A stretch of DNA of 64,000 bases, from assembly GCF_050510895.1 (NCBI RefSeq), contig NZ_JBNINT010000001.1, positions 310,001 to 374,000 on the forward strand. Reading direction: 5' to 3'. Positions 38,267-47,920 of this stretch are shown piece after piece. The stretch is from Pannonibacter phragmitetus_B (GTDB lineage: Bacteria; Pseudomonadota; Alphaproteobacteria; Rhizobiales; Stappiaceae). A program made the position numbers and the translations under genes. The notes under the pieces are model-generated. The model did no database searches. It saw only the letters and a program-made list of their open reading frames with translations, and had not been told where the DNA came from. The number at the start of each line of letters is the position of its first letter. Position 1 is the stretch's first letter.

Positions 38267-40177
38267 ATGAGCAAGACCCTCGATCTCATCACCATCGGCC
38301 GGTCGTCGGTCGATCTCTATGGCTCCCAGGTGGGCGGCCGTCTTGAGGATATGGGCAGCTTCCAGAAATATATCGGAGGCTCGCCCACCAACATTGCCGC
38401 CGGTTCTGCGCGGCTTGGCCTCAAGGCTGGCCTCATTACCCGAGTGGGGGATGAGCACATGGGCCGCTTCATCCGCGAACAGCTGGAGCGCGAGGGCGTG
38501 GATGTGACGGGTGTGAAAACCGACCCGGAACGCCTCACCGCCCTCGTGCTGCTGGGCATCCGTGACGACAAGCAATTCCCGCTGATCTTCTACCGCGAGA
38601 ACTGCGCCGACATGGCGATCTGCGAGGACGACATCGACCCCGCCTTCATCGCCAGCGCAAGGGCTGTTGTTGCCACCGGCACGCACCTGTCCCATCCACG
38701 CACCGAAGCTGCCGTGCTGAAGGCCCTGCGCCTTGCCCGCGAAAGCGGTGGCCAGACGGCGCTCGACATTGACTACCGTCCCAACCTCTGGGGCTTGTCC
38801 GGCCATGGCGACGGCGAAAACCGCTTCATTGCTTCGGCCAAGGTGACGGCACGTTTGCAGCAGCACCTTCCCCTGTTCGATCTGATCGTCGGCACGGAAG
38901 AGGAATTCCACATTGCAGGCGGCTCCACCAACACCATAGAGGCTCTGCGTGCCGTGCGGGCGCTGACAGGGGCGACGCTGATCTGCAAGCGCGGCCCCAT
39001 GGGCGCTGCCGCCTTTGCCGGTGCCATTCCCGATACGCTGGATGAAGGCGAGGCAGGACCGGGCTTTCCCATCGAGGTATTCAACGTGCTGGGCGCGGGT
39101 GACGGCTTCATGGCGGGCCTGCTGAAGGGCTGGCTCGACGGCGAAACCTGGCCGCGTGCGCTGACCTATGCCAATGCCTGCGGTGCCTTTGCCGTGTCGC
39201 GTCATGGCTGCACGCCGGCCTATCCGTCCTGGGAGGAGCTGCAGTTCTTCCTGAAGCGCGGCGTCGTCACGCCTGTGCTGCGCAAGGACGCTGAACTGGA
39301 GCAGGTGCACTGGTCCACCAACCGCTCCTATGACTGGCCGTCGATGCATGTTTTTGCCTTCGACCACCGCCGCCAGATGGAGGAGCTGCCGGGGGCAACG
39401 CCGGAGAAAATTGGCGCCTTCAAGAAGCTGTGTCTTGCTGCCGTGGAAGAAGTTGCTGCTGGAAAGACCGGGTACGGTCTTCTGTGCGACAATCGCCTCG
39501 GCCGAGATGCGCTGCATCAGGCGGCCGGCAAGGGGCTGTGGATCGGCCGTCCGGTCGAGTGGCCCGGCTCGCGCCCGCTGACGCTGGAGCCGGAGCTGGG
39601 GCCGGATTATGGCGGGCTCACCGAATGGCCGCTGGAGCATGTGGTCAAGGTTCTGTGCTTCTGCCACCCGGATGACGATGCGGCCCTCTGGGCCGAGCAG
39701 GAAGCGGTGATCCAGCGCCTGTTTGCCGCCGCCCGCCGCAACCGGCTGGAATTCCTGCTGGAAGTCATCCCCTCCAAGGTCGGTCCGGTGGATGATGAAA
39801 CGACCGCCCGCATCATCGAGCGCTTTTACAAGCTCGGTGTTTATCCGGACTGGTGGAAGCTGGAGCCAATGCGCTCCGATGCGGCCTGGAAGCGCACCTG
39901 TGACATGATCAAGGCCTATGATCCGCGTGTGCGCGGCATCGTGGTGCTGGGTCTTGACGCTCCGGAAGACGAGCTTGCGGCCTGCTTTGCAACGGCCGCG
40001 CAGCATGATCTCGTCAAGGGCTTTGCCGTGGGGCGCACCATCTACAGCGAGGCAGCACGTGGCTGGCTCGCCGGAACGATGACGGATGCTGAGGCCATCG
40101 CTCAGATGGCCGGAAAATTCGCCCGCCTGTCCGCCACATGGGATGCGGCACGCGGTGCAACGGGAGTTGCGGCATGA
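38267..40177 (+). CDS. iolC: 5-Dehydro-2-deoxygluconokinase fused to a DUF2090 (IolJ-like aldolase) domain
   Basis: Two-domain protein, 636 aa. Residues about 1-330 are a PfkB-type sugar kinase (GGSPTNIAAGSARLG near the start, NVLGAGDGFMAGLLKG at the end) that phosphorylates 5-dehydro-2-deoxy-D-gluconate. Residues about 345-636 are DUF2090, a TIM-barrel aldolase-like domain that in these organisms takes the place of IolJ, cleaving the product to dihydroxyacetone phosphate and malonate semialdehyde. The start at ATG 38267 follows iolG by 13 bases. The stop overlaps the iolD ATG (ATGA). It is intact. Confidence 0.92.
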   Translation: MSKTLDLITIGRSSVDLYGSQVGGRLEDMGSFQKYIGGSPTNIAAGSARLGLKAGLITRVGDEHMGRFIREQLEREGVDVTGVKTDPERLTALVLLGIRDDKQFPLIFYRENCADMAICEDDIDPAFIASARAVVATGTHLSHPRTEAAVLKALRLARESGGQTALDIDYRPNLWGLSGHGDGENRFIASAKVTARLQQHLPLFDLIVGTEEEFHIAGGSTNTIEALRAVRALTGATLICKRGPMGAAAFAGAIPDTLDEGEAGPGFPIEVFNVLGAGDGFMAGLLKGWLDGETWPRALTYANACGAFAVSRHGCTPAYPSWEELQFFLKRGVVTPVLRKDAELEQVHWSTNRSYDWPSMHVFAFDHRRQMEELPGATPEKIGAFKKLCLAAVEEVAAGKTGYGLLCDNRLGRDALHQAAGKGLWIGRPVEWPGSRPLTLEPELGPDYGGLTEWPLEHVVKVLCFCHPDDDAALWAEQEAVIQRLFAAARRNRLEFLLEVIPSKVGPVDDETTARIIERFYKLGVYPDWWKLEPMRSDAAWKRTCDMIKAYDPRVRGIVVLGLDAPEDELAACFATAAQHDLVKGFAVGRTIYSEAARGWLAGTMTDAEAIAQMAGKFARLSATWDAARGATGVAA

Positions 40178-42000
40178 GCAAGGTAAGACTGACCGCCGCC
40201 CAGGCCATGGTGCGCTGGCTTTCCAGCCAGATGACCGAGGAAGGCGTGCCCTTTATCGCCGGGGTCTGGGCCATTTTCGGCCATGGCAATGTGGCCGGTA
40301 TGGGTGAAGCGCTGTACGGCGTGCGCGACACGCTGCCCACGTGGCGCGGCCACAACGAGCAGGGCATGGCCCATGCGGCCATCGCCTATGCCAAGCAGCT
40401 TGGCCGCCGCCGTGCCATGGCGGTGACTTCTTCCATCGGTCCCGGCGCCACCAACATGGTGACGGCGGCTGCGCTCGCCCATGTCAACCGGCTGCCGGTG
40501 CTGTTCGTGCCGGGCGATGTCTTCGCCAACCGCGGGCCGGACCCGGTGCTGCAGCAGATCGAGGACTTCGGCGATGGCACGATCAGCGCCAACGACTGCT
40601 TCCGCCCGGTCTCGCGCTATTTCGACCGCATCATGCGGCCCGAGCAGCTGCTGACGGCCCTGCCGCGTGCCATGGCGGTGATGACCGATCCGGCTGATTG
40701 CGGCCCGGTCACGCTGGCTTTCTGCCAGGATGTGCAGGCGGAAGCCTATGACTGGCCGGAAGAGTTCTTTGCTCCCCGCGTCTGGCGCCAGCGCCGCCAG
40801 CGCCCGGACGAGGCGGAACTGGCCGAAGTGGTGGCCCTGATCCGCGCCGCGAAGAAGCCTGTGCTGATCGCAGGCGGCGGCGTGCATTATTCCGGCGCCA
40901 CGGAAGCGCTGAAGGCCTTTGCCGAGGCGCATCAGATTCCGGTGGTGGAAAGCCAGGCGGGCAAGTCGGCCCTGCCGTGGGATCATCCGCTCAACCTTGG
41001 TCCCGTTGGTGTTACCGGATCGGAAAGCGCCAACAGTGCCGCGAAGGATGCCGATCTCGTCGTCGGTGTTGGCACGCGCTTTCAGGATTTCACCACCGGC
41101 TCCTGGGGCCTGTTCCGCAATCCGGCGCGCAAGCTCGTATCCATCAACGTCGCCGCCTATGACGCCATGAAGCATGGCGCAGTGCCGCTGCAGGGCGATG
41201 CCCGCGTCTGCCTTGGCGAGTTGTCTGCGCAGCTGGGTGCCCACAAGGGCCCGGCCATTGCCGCAAGCCTCAAGGCGGACTGGTTTGCCAAGGTCGATCC
41301 GCTGACGGCTGCTCCGGAAGCGGATGCAAACGGCCTGCCCACGGACCAGCAGGTGATTGGCGCCGTGCAGCGTGCAGCTGGTCCTGATACGGTGGTCATG
41401 TGTGCTGCCGGTACCATGCCAGGCGAGTTGCACAAGCTGTGGAAGGCGAGCCGCCCCATGTCCTATCACATGGAATACGGCTTCTCCTGCATGGGCTACG
41501 AGATTGCCGGAGCGCTGGGCATCAAGATGGCGGAGCCGGAGCGCGACGTTATCTGCATGGTCGGTGACGGCAGCTACATGATGATGAATTCCGAACTCGC
41601 CAGCGCCGTGATGCTGGGCCAGAAGATAACGGTCGTCATCACCGACAACCGGGGCTACGGCTGCATCAACCGGCTGCAGATGGGCACCGGCGGAGCCGAG
41701 TTCAACAACCTTCTCGACCACACCAACCACACCAACCCCAGCCATATCGACTTCGTGGCCCATGCAGGTGCCATGGGGGCGAAGGCGGTGAAGGCCGGGT
41801 CCATCGCCGAACTTGAGGCAGCTCTTGCCGAAGCGAAGATGGCGAGCGGCCCGTTTGTGGTGGTCATTGACACCGATCCCTACCCCTCCACGCCCCATGG
41901 CGGCCACTGGTGGGATGTGGCGGTGCCGGAAGTTTCCGCCCGTGCCGAAGTGCGGGCGGCGCGCGAGTCCTACGAACGTTCGCTTCAGGAAAGAAACTGA
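40174..42000 (+). CDS. iolD: 3D-(3,5/4)-Trihydroxycyclohexane-1,2-dione hydrolase
   Basis: Thiamine-diphosphate-dependent enzyme that opens the inositol ring to 5-deoxy-glucuronate. The start at ATG 40174 (MSKVRLTAAQAMVRWLSSQM) overlaps iolC by four bases. It has the pyrimidine-side glutamate region WRGHNEQGMAHAA, and the ThDP motif starts GDGSYMMMNSE and continues to the NRGYGCIN segment. Length is 608 aa, normal for IolD. It is intact. Confidence 0.94.
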   Translation: MSKVRLTAAQAMVRWLSSQMTEEGVPFIAGVWAIFGHGNVAGMGEALYGVRDTLPTWRGHNEQGMAHAAIAYAKQLGRRRAMAVTSSIGPGATNMVTAAALAHVNRLPVLFVPGDVFANRGPDPVLQQIEDFGDGTISANDCFRPVSRYFDRIMRPEQLLTALPRAMAVMTDPADCGPVTLAFCQDVQAEAYDWPEEFFAPRVWRQRRQRPDEAELAEVVALIRAAKKPVLIAGGGVHYSGATEALKAFAEAHQIPVVESQAGKSALPWDHPLNLGPVGVTGSESANSAAKDADLVVGVGTRFQDFTTGSWGLFRNPARKLVSINVAAYDAMKHGAVPLQGDARVCLGELSAQLGAHKGPAIAASLKADWFAKVDPLTAAPEADANGLPTDQQVIGAVQRAAGPDTVVMCAAGTMPGELHKLWKASRPMSYHMEYGFSCMGYEIAGALGIKMAEPERDVICMVGDGSYMMMNSELASAVMLGQKITVVITDNRGYGCINRLQMGTGGAEFNNLLDHTNHTNPSHIDFVAHAGAMGAKAVKAGSIAELEAALAEAKMASGPFVVVIDTDPYPSTPHGGHWWDVAVPEVSARAEVRAARESYERSLQERN

Positions 42001-42003
42001 TCC

Positions 42004-42906
42004 ATGATCCTCTACGGCACCAATCCTATTGCCTGGTCCAACGACGACGACCAGACCCTCGGCGCCCATATTTCGCTTGAGCAGTGCCTCGATGAAACCG
42101 CCAAGATCGGTTTCGACGGCATCGAGAAGGGTCACAAGCTGCCGACGACGCCGGAAGGCATTGCAAAGGAGCTGGGCGGACGCGGGCTGAAATACATCTC
42201 CGGCTGGCATTCGCTGAACCTTCTGACCAACTCCATCGAGGACGAGAAGGCAGCGATGCAGCCTTTCCTCGACCTGCTGAAGGCGGTGGGGTCCAAGGTG
42301 ATCATTACCTGCGAAACCTCCAATGCCATCCACGGCAATGACGGCGTGCCGGTGAACAACAAGCCGGTGCTGGCTGCCTCCGAGTGGGCTGACTTTGGCC
42401 GGGGCGTCGAGGCGCTGGCGGTCTTTGCGGCAGAGCAGGGCATCACGCTGGTCTATCACCACCACATGGGCACGGTGGTGGAGAGCGAGGCGGAAATCGA
42501 TCTGTTCATGCAGCACACGGGACCGGCCACCAAGCTGTTGTTCGACACCGGCCACTGCTATTTCGGCGGCGGCAATCCGGCGGCGGTGGCAGAGCGCCAC
42601 ATGGCCCGCGTGCGCCATATCCATGCCAAGAACGTGCGCCCGGACATCATGCGTCAGGTGCGTGAGGAAAACCTCTCCTTCCTCGAAGGCGTGCGCCGCG
42701 GTGTCTTCACCGTGCCGGGCGATGCGGAAGGCGGCGTGGACTTCCTGCCCGTGCTGAAGAGCGCAGCGGCTCATGGCTATGAAGGCTGGCTTGTCATCGA
42801 GGCCGAACAGGACCCGAGCGTGCGCAATCCCTTCGAGTATCAGAGCATGGGCTTCAACGCCCTGCGCAGCTTCGCCCGCGAGGCCGGTCTCGACAAGGGC
42901 AGGTGA
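42004..42906 (+). CDS. iolE: myo-Inosose-2 dehydratase
   Basis: TIM-barrel dehydratase (AP_endonuc_2 family), 300 aa, that converts scyllo-inosose to the diketone used by IolD. Typical segments: GTNPIAWSNDDD at the start, GFDGIEKGHKLP, VYHHHMGTVVE, LLFDTGHCYFGG, HIHAKNVR and VIEAEQDP, which hold the metal ligands. It begins 3 bases after the iolD stop. It is intact. Confidence 0.94.
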   Translation: MILYGTNPIAWSNDDDQTLGAHISLEQCLDETAKIGFDGIEKGHKLPTTPEGIAKELGGRGLKYISGWHSLNLLTNSIEDEKAAMQPFLDLLKAVGSKVIITCETSNAIHGNDGVPVNNKPVLAASEWADFGRGVEALAVFAAEQGITLVYHHHMGTVVESEAEIDLFMQHTGPATKLLFDTGHCYFGGGNPAAVAERHMARVRHIHAKNVRPDIMRQVREENLSFLEGVRRGVFTVPGDAEGGVDFLPVLKSAAAHGYEGWLVIEAEQDPSVRNPFEYQSMGFNALRSFAREAGLDKGR

Positions 42907-42994
42907 TGGAGCTGGGGGTTGCGTGAGGCTGGGAGTTTCCGGCCTCCGTCTCCCCGGTTGGGCAATGTTTACAACGGACTTCCGACAGGTACAA

Positions 42995-43024
42995 ACCCCT
43001 CTCCCCTTGACGGGGGAGAGGGGT
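42995..43024. repeat. Intergenic 12-bp-arm palindrome, REP-like element
   Basis: ACCCCTCTCCCC and its exact complement GGGGAGAGGGGT flank a 6-nt loop in the 250-bp gap after iolE. The sequence style (CCCCTCTCCCC...GGGGAGAGGGG), with a further CTCTCCCC at 43123-43131, is that of a dispersed intergenic repeat common in proteobacterial genomes. It could also work as a processing hairpin inside the iol transcript. The rest of the gap holds no gene. Confidence 0.5.
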
Positions 43025-43156
43025 GCTGCGGCAAAAGGCCGAGCCAGGGAAACATGGCATGAAGCTCCGGACGGGATATGTGCAGCACAGGCCCCTGCCA
43101 TCTGCTACGCTCGGCGCACCCGCTCTCCCCTGATCCCAGGCAGCAAAGAGACCTTG

Positions 43157-43363
43157 ATGAAGATTATTGACCCGACCCATTCCTTTTATGGCCCGCTGTG
43201 GCGGCGCATTGCCATTGTCGTTGTCACGGCTGGCTGGGCCGGGTTTGAATACTGGAACGGCTCCACGGGCTGGGCGCTGTTCTTCGCGGCCATTGCGGTC
43301 TATGCCGCATGGGCTCTGATCATCACCTACAAGCCGCAACAGGGCGGAGACGGAACGGCATGA
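43157..43363 (+). CDS. Small membrane protein, DUF3329-like
   Basis: A 68-aa protein starting at ATG 43157 (MKIIDPTHSFYGPLWRRIA). It has two hydrophobic stretches (IAIVVVTAGWAGFEYW and GWALFFAAIAVYAAWALIITY) and a polar tail. The opening xDPxHxFxxPLWRR and the ending ITYKP resemble DUF3329 proteins, whose function is unknown. Its stop overlaps the iolB ATG (ATGA), so it is translated with iolB inside the inositol operon, but no inositol role is established. Confidence 0.65.
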   Translation: MKIIDPTHSFYGPLWRRIAIVVVTAGWAGFEYWNGSTGWALFFAAIAVYAAWALIITYKPQQGGDGTA

Positions 43364-44171
43364 GCAAGCTTCTGAGAAAGCCGCAAGGCACCCACGGCAA
43401 GACCCACGCCATCACACCGGAAAGCGCCGGCTGGGGCTATGTGGGCTTTGATCTTTACCGCCTGAAGGCGGGCGAAAGCGTTGGTGAGGCCACCGGCGGA
43501 CGCGAAGTCATCCTCGTGCTTGTCGAGGGCAAGGCCCGCCTCTCCGCATCGGGCAAGGACTTCGGCGAGATGGGCCTGCGCATGGACGTGTTCGAGCGTC
43601 TGCCGCCCGCCTGCCTTTATGTGCCGGACCAGTCGGACTGGTCGGCTACCGCCACCACGGACCTGACACTCGCTGTCTGCTCTGCGCCGGGCAACGGCAC
43701 CCATGAAGCGCAGGTGCTGGGGCCGGATGGCATCCAGCTTGACCAGCGCGGGCAGGGCACCAACACCCGCTACATCCACAACATCGCCATGGAAGGGCGG
43801 GATGTGGCCGGCAGCCTTCTGGTGACGGAAGTCTTCACCCCTCCGGGCACTGGTCGTCCTATCCGCCGCACCGGCATGACGAGGACAACTATCCGGATAT
43901 GACCTATCTGGAAGAGACCTATTACCACCGGCTCAACCCGGCGCAGGGCTTCGGCATCCAGCGGGTCTTCACCGAAGACGGCTCCCTCGACGAGACGATG
44001 GCCGTCTCCAACCACGACGTGGTTCTGGTCCCCAAAGGCCACCACCCCTGCGGCTCGCCCTATGGCTACGAGATGTACTATCTCAACGTCATGGCCGGCC
44101 CTTTGCGCAAGTGGCGCTTCAAGAACCACCCGGACCATGACTGGATCTACCAGCGCGACATGGTGAAGTGA
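43360..44171 (+). CDS. iolB: 5-Deoxy-glucuronate isomerase (one-base frameshift)
   Basis: Cupin-fold isomerase converting 5-deoxy-glucuronate to 5-dehydro-2-deoxygluconate, the substrate of IolC. The start at ATG 43360 (MSKLLRKPQGTHG) overlaps the preceding small gene. The frame breaks near 43853: the sequence GGGCACTGG lacks one C, and GGGCCACTGG restores HWSSYPPHRHDEDNYPDMTYLEE, which holds the metal-binding histidines. The corrected length is 270 aa. Downstream segments YHRLNPAQGFGIQRV and LVPKGHHPCGSPYGYEMYYLN are typical. It ends the iol operon; iolA is not in the window. Confidence 0.9.
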
Positions 44172-44175
44172 GGAA

Positions 44176-44195
44176 TAGGGGCGCAGCCGCTCCTA
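44176..44195. terminator. Short hairpin between convergent iolB and DUF1850 genes
   Basis: An 8-bp stem (TAGGGGCG with CGCTCCTA, one G-U pair) with a CAGC loop lies five bases after the iolB stop and includes the stop codon of the opposite-strand gene. No U run; a weak bidirectional terminator. Confidence 0.4.
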
Positions 44196-44549
44196 CTCAC
44201 ATGGCGCAATCCTGACTGGTTCCGAGGCTTCAGCTCCGATCGTGTGGCAGGTGCCGTCTGCGCAGAGGGTCCAGCCGGATACGGTGGCGCCGGAGGCGGC
44301 GAGAAGCAGCTCTCCTTGCGGCGGCAGGGTTGGCGTCCAGACCCACCAGCCGTCCTGAAGCCGGGCGCCATCGCCCGGCTCCATGCCTGCGCCAGAGCCG
44401 CGCACGCGGGCCTCCTGAAGCTTGAGGCCTTCCTCCGTTACAGCCCAGGTTTCCTGCCACGCCGTCTTTTCGACGGAGTGGGTCCATTCCAGCGTGAAGG
44501 GGCCGGATAGGCTGAGCGTCAACGCTCCGGCCAGAAGACAGGCGCTCAT
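44193..44549 (-). CDS. DUF1850 protein associated with a TRAP-TAXI transporter
   Basis: Small secreted or membrane-anchored protein, 118 aa. It has an N-terminal hydrophobic segment (ACLLAGALTLSLSG), then FTLEWTHSVEKTAWQETW and ARVRGSGAGMEPGDGA, the DUF1850 hallmarks. It overlaps the TRAP permease stop by four bases. DUF1850 genes almost always accompany fused TRAP permeases with TAXI binding proteins; the molecular role is unknown. Confidence 0.82.
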   Translation of the reverse strand: MSACLLAGALTLSLSGPFTLEWTHSVEKTAWQETWAVTEEGLKLQEARVRGSGAGMEPGDGARLQDGWWVWTPTLPPQGELLLAASGATVSGWTLCADGTCHTIGAEASEPVRIAPCE

Positions 44550-46656
44550 CCGCCTGTGTTCGGGGTGGCCTTGTTGCCTGCGGCCGTGTTGGCCCGCCAG
44601 ACGAGGAAGGCGAAGAGGGCGAAGAGCGCCAGCCCAACTTCATCCGTGACAGGCAGTGCGGCAACGAGCGTGAAGGCGGAAGCCATGGCAAGTGCGCGCA
44701 TCCAAAGGGGCAGAGGCACGCCGAGCCAGCCGATCACGGCAGCGCCCCACAGACCGATGGCAATGGCGACCTTGAGGACGACGTAGATCACCGCCGGGAC
44801 ATAGCCGATGCTGGCTGCCAGAGCCCCGCCATTTTGCAGCATCAGAGCCGGTGTATAGACGGCCATGAAGGGGATGACGAAACCGGCCGCCGCGACTTTC
44901 ACCGCCTCGAAGGAGATCTTCAATCCGCTTTCCTTGGCGATCGGGCTTGCGGCAAAGCAGGCGAGTGCCACGGGAGGGGTGAGGTCAGCCAGAATGCCGA
45001 AATAGAACACGAACATGTGGCTGACGATCAGCGGCACGCCAAGTTCCAGAAGGGCAGGACCTGCGATGGATGAGGTGATGATGTAGTTCGGGATCGTCGG
45101 GATGCCCATGCCCAGCACGATGCAGGTGACCATGGTCAGCAGCAGGGAAAGGAACAGGCTGTTCTGTCCGACGCTGACGATGAACTGGCCGAAGGTGGTG
45201 GCGGCGCCCGTCAGCGTCATGGTGCCGATGATGATGCCGACGAGGGCACAGGCGACGCCCACGGGCAAGGCGGTGCGGGCGCCATCGGCGAGACTGTCGC
45301 GGCACAGGGCCAGCGTGTTGCGTCCGCCCTTGGTGAAGATGTTGATGAGGATCAGCGCCGAAATGGCGATCAGCAGCACCTTGATGCCGAGCGCAAAGAA
45401 GGCGGCGCCCGTCAGGCCAAGGCCGATCCAGAAGATCGACCGGATGACGCCTTGCGGCAGGCCAAGCGCAATGGAGCCGCCGAGGATCAGCAGGACCGTC
45501 AGCCCCAGACCAATGGTGCCGGCAAAGAGCGGCGTGTAGCCGCCGAAGAGCAGATAGACCAGTACGCCGAGCGGCAGCAGCAGGAACCAGCCTTCCTTCA
45601 GTGCTTTGCTGGCGGAGGGCAGCTCATCCTTCGGCAGGCCGCGCAGGTTCCGCTTGCCTGCTTCCAGATGCACCATCCAGAAAGCGGAAGCAAAATAGAG
45701 CACGGCGGGAATGAGGGCTGCCTGCACCACCTCATAATATTCGACACCCAGCGTTTCGGCCATGATGAAGGCCACCGCGCCCATCACCGGCGGCATGATC
45801 TGTCCGCCCATGGAGGATGTGGCCTCCACGCCGCCGGCAAAGGCGGGGCGGTAGCCGAAGCGCTTCATCAGCGGGATGGTGAACTGGCCGGTGGTGACCA
45901 CATTGGCGACACCCGAGCCGGAAATGGTGCCCATAAGACCGGAGGAAATGACGGACACCTTCGCAGCCCCGCCCGTGGCATGGCCGACGAGGCCGAGGCT
46001 GACATCGGTGAAGAGCTTGATCATCCCGGCCCGTTCCAGGAAGGAGCCGAAGAGGATGAACAGGAAGATGAAGCTGGAGCTGACGTAGACCGGAATGCCG
46101 TAGATGCCTTCCGTGCCGTACGTCATGTGTTCGACGACCTGTGAAAAGTCGTAGCCGCGATGGTCCAGCGGCGGCGGCAGAAACTGGCCGAAGAGGCAAT
46201 AGGCGAGAAAAGACCTGCGATGATCGGCAGGGCCAGCCCCATCATCGCCCAGGCGGCGGCAAAGACCGTTACAAGCGCGATGACGCCCATGACCAGATCC
46301 CGCGGCAGCGGGTCACCGGAGCGGATGAGCAGATCCGTATAGTCCCACCATTGATAGGCTGCGACGGAGACAGACGCGAAAGCCATGAGCCAGGCCAAAA
46401 CGCGCACCGGCAGCTTGTCGTGCCGGGCGGCGGCGACCAGGGGAAAGGTGAGCAGGCCGAGAAATCCGACATGGACAGCGCGCACGATCTGGCTTGGCAG
46501 GTCGATCACATGCGCGGCCGTGGCAATCTGGAAGGCGGAAAAGGCAAAGGCGATCCAGAACAGCAGGCGGCCCTCGAAGCCTTCCTGAAAACCGGCGCCA
46601 TGCGGGTCTTCCTGAGGGGCGGCAACCTGGGTCTGCGATGACAGGGATGTGCTCAT
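44546..46656 (-). CDS. TRAP transporter fused permease (4TM/12TM) (one-base frameshift)
   Basis: Inner-membrane secondary transporter in which the small (DctQ-like) and large (DctM-like) subunits are one chain. Start is ATG 46656 (MSTSLSSQTQ). The C-terminal DctM part has GSGVANVVTTGQFTIPLMKRFGY and GMGIPTIPNYIITSSIAGPAL. The frame breaks near 46211, where TTCTCG should read TTCCTCG; the corrected segment LFLAYCLFGQFLPPPLDHRGYDF gives 703 aa. It lies between the TAXI protein and DUF1850 genes. Uptake is driven by an ion gradient. Confidence 0.85.
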
Positions 46657-46716
46657 GCGCGGCTCGAACTTTCGCGGGGTGCGTCTATGCAAAGGGAGAA
46701 GGGGTAATAAGAAAGA

Positions 46717-46743
46717 GAGGGAGCGCAGATGCTGCGCTCCCTC
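46717..46743 (-). terminator. Strong stem-loop after the TAXI gene
   Basis: A perfect 11-bp stem (GAGGGAGCGCA with TGCGCTCCCTC) with a 5-nt loop lies 13 bases after the TAXI stop on the minus strand, followed by the U-rich TCTTTCTTATT. It should terminate part of the transcription, so the binding protein is made in excess of the permease. Confidence 0.75.
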
Positions 46744-46756
46744 GTCAGGCGAGGCC

Positions 46757-47710
46757 TTACATCAGGCCCTTTTCCTTGTAGTAGCGCTCTGCGCCCGGAT
46801 GCAGCGGCACGGGCATGCCGGTAATTGCCTTGTCGAGGCTGATGGCCTTTGCTGCCGCATGGGCGGCAACCATTTCCGGCAGGTTCTCGAACAGCTGCTT
46901 GGTCATCTGGTAGGCGGTCTCGTCCGAGACATCCTCATGGGTGACGAGGAAGTTGACGACCGCGACCGTCGGCACATCGGCGCTCTGGCCCTCGTAGGTG
47001 CCAGCTGGAATGGTGGCGGCAATGTAGGGCGCGCCCAGCTTCGTCACCACGTCTTCCGGCACGGCCACCATGTTGACCGGAACGGAGGTAGCCAGGTCCT
47101 TCAGCGAGGCGACACCAAGCCCTGCGGACTGCAGGGTGGCGTCGAGCTGGCGGTTCTTCATCAGTTCCACGGACTCGGCAAACGGCAGATATTCGGTCTT
47201 GGCAAGATCGTCATAACCCATGCCTGCGGCAGCAAAGATGGCGCGGGCGTTCAGCTCCGTACCGGACTTGGCGGCGCCCACCGACAGGCTCTTGCCCTTG
47301 AGGCCGGCCAGATCGGTGATGCCGCTGTCCTTGGAGGCGACGATCTGGATGTAGTTCGGATAGATGGCGGCGATGCCGCGCAGCTTGTTCAGCGGAGCCT
47401 TGAAACCGGCCTCAGCATTGCCTTCCCAGGCCAGCTTGACGGAATCGCCAAGGGCAAAGCCGATCTCGCCCTTGCCCTGTTGCAGCAGGTTGAGGTTCTC
47501 GACAGAAGCCTTGGTGGCCTGTACCTGCGGGCGGGCGCCTTCGATCTTCTCGCCATAGATTTTGGAAAGGGCAACGCCCAGCGGATAGTAGACGCCGGAT
47601 GTGCCACCCGTGAGCACGTTGATGAATTCGGCCTTGGCCGGTGCCATGGCAACGCCAATGGCGGTGGCCGCGATGGCAGCAGCACCAAGCGAACGCTTGA
47701 ACAGGTTCAT
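46757..47710 (-). CDS. TAXI-family TRAP transporter solute-binding protein
   Basis: Periplasmic binding protein, 317 aa. The signal peptide MNLFKRSLGAAAIAATAIGVAMAPAKA is followed by EFINVLTGGTSGVYYPLGVAL, the TAXI signature region. GDSVKLAWEGNAEAGF and TVAVVNFLVTHEDVSDETAYQMTK are also typical. It is upstream of the fused permease and DUF1850. TAXI systems import carboxylates and amino acids such as glutamate; the ligand here is unknown. It is intact. Confidence 0.87.
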   Translation of the reverse strand: MNLFKRSLGAAAIAATAIGVAMAPAKAEFINVLTGGTSGVYYPLGVALSKIYGEKIEGARPQVQATKASVENLNLLQQGKGEIGFALGDSVKLAWEGNAEAGFKAPLNKLRGIAAIYPNYIQIVASKDSGITDLAGLKGKSLSVGAAKSGTELNARAIFAAAGMGYDDLAKTEYLPFAESVELMKNRQLDATLQSAGLGVASLKDLATSVPVNMVAVPEDVVTKLGAPYIAATIPAGTYEGQSADVPTVAVVNFLVTHEDVSDETAYQMTKQLFENLPEMVAAHAAAKAISLDKAITGMPVPLHPGAERYYKEKGLM

Positions 47711-47920
47711 GAATATGCCTCCCTTTTGGTTCCGGTGTTCTCACCCGGCATCGGGCGCAGCGTCGGCTGCAGCCCGGCACTGGTGTGTGGCCACACGAGG
47801 ACAAGGTCTCCTCCCGTGAGCCTTACCGGCTCTGAAAGTAGCGGGGGAAATGGCGCAAGGGCAACCGTGTTTCTACCGAAGCCGTCCGGGGGACTGCGCT
47901 CGTGGAATGAAGGGCGCTAC

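Noticed and set aside
38243..40006. A 587-codon minus-strand frame over iolC
   Set aside because: It is an antisense shadow of a complete IolC-DUF2090 protein.
40102..43101. A 999-codon open frame on the minus strand across iolD and iolE
   Set aside because: It mirrors the GC-rich third-position pattern of real plus-strand genes, has no family motifs, and covers two intact well-known enzymes.
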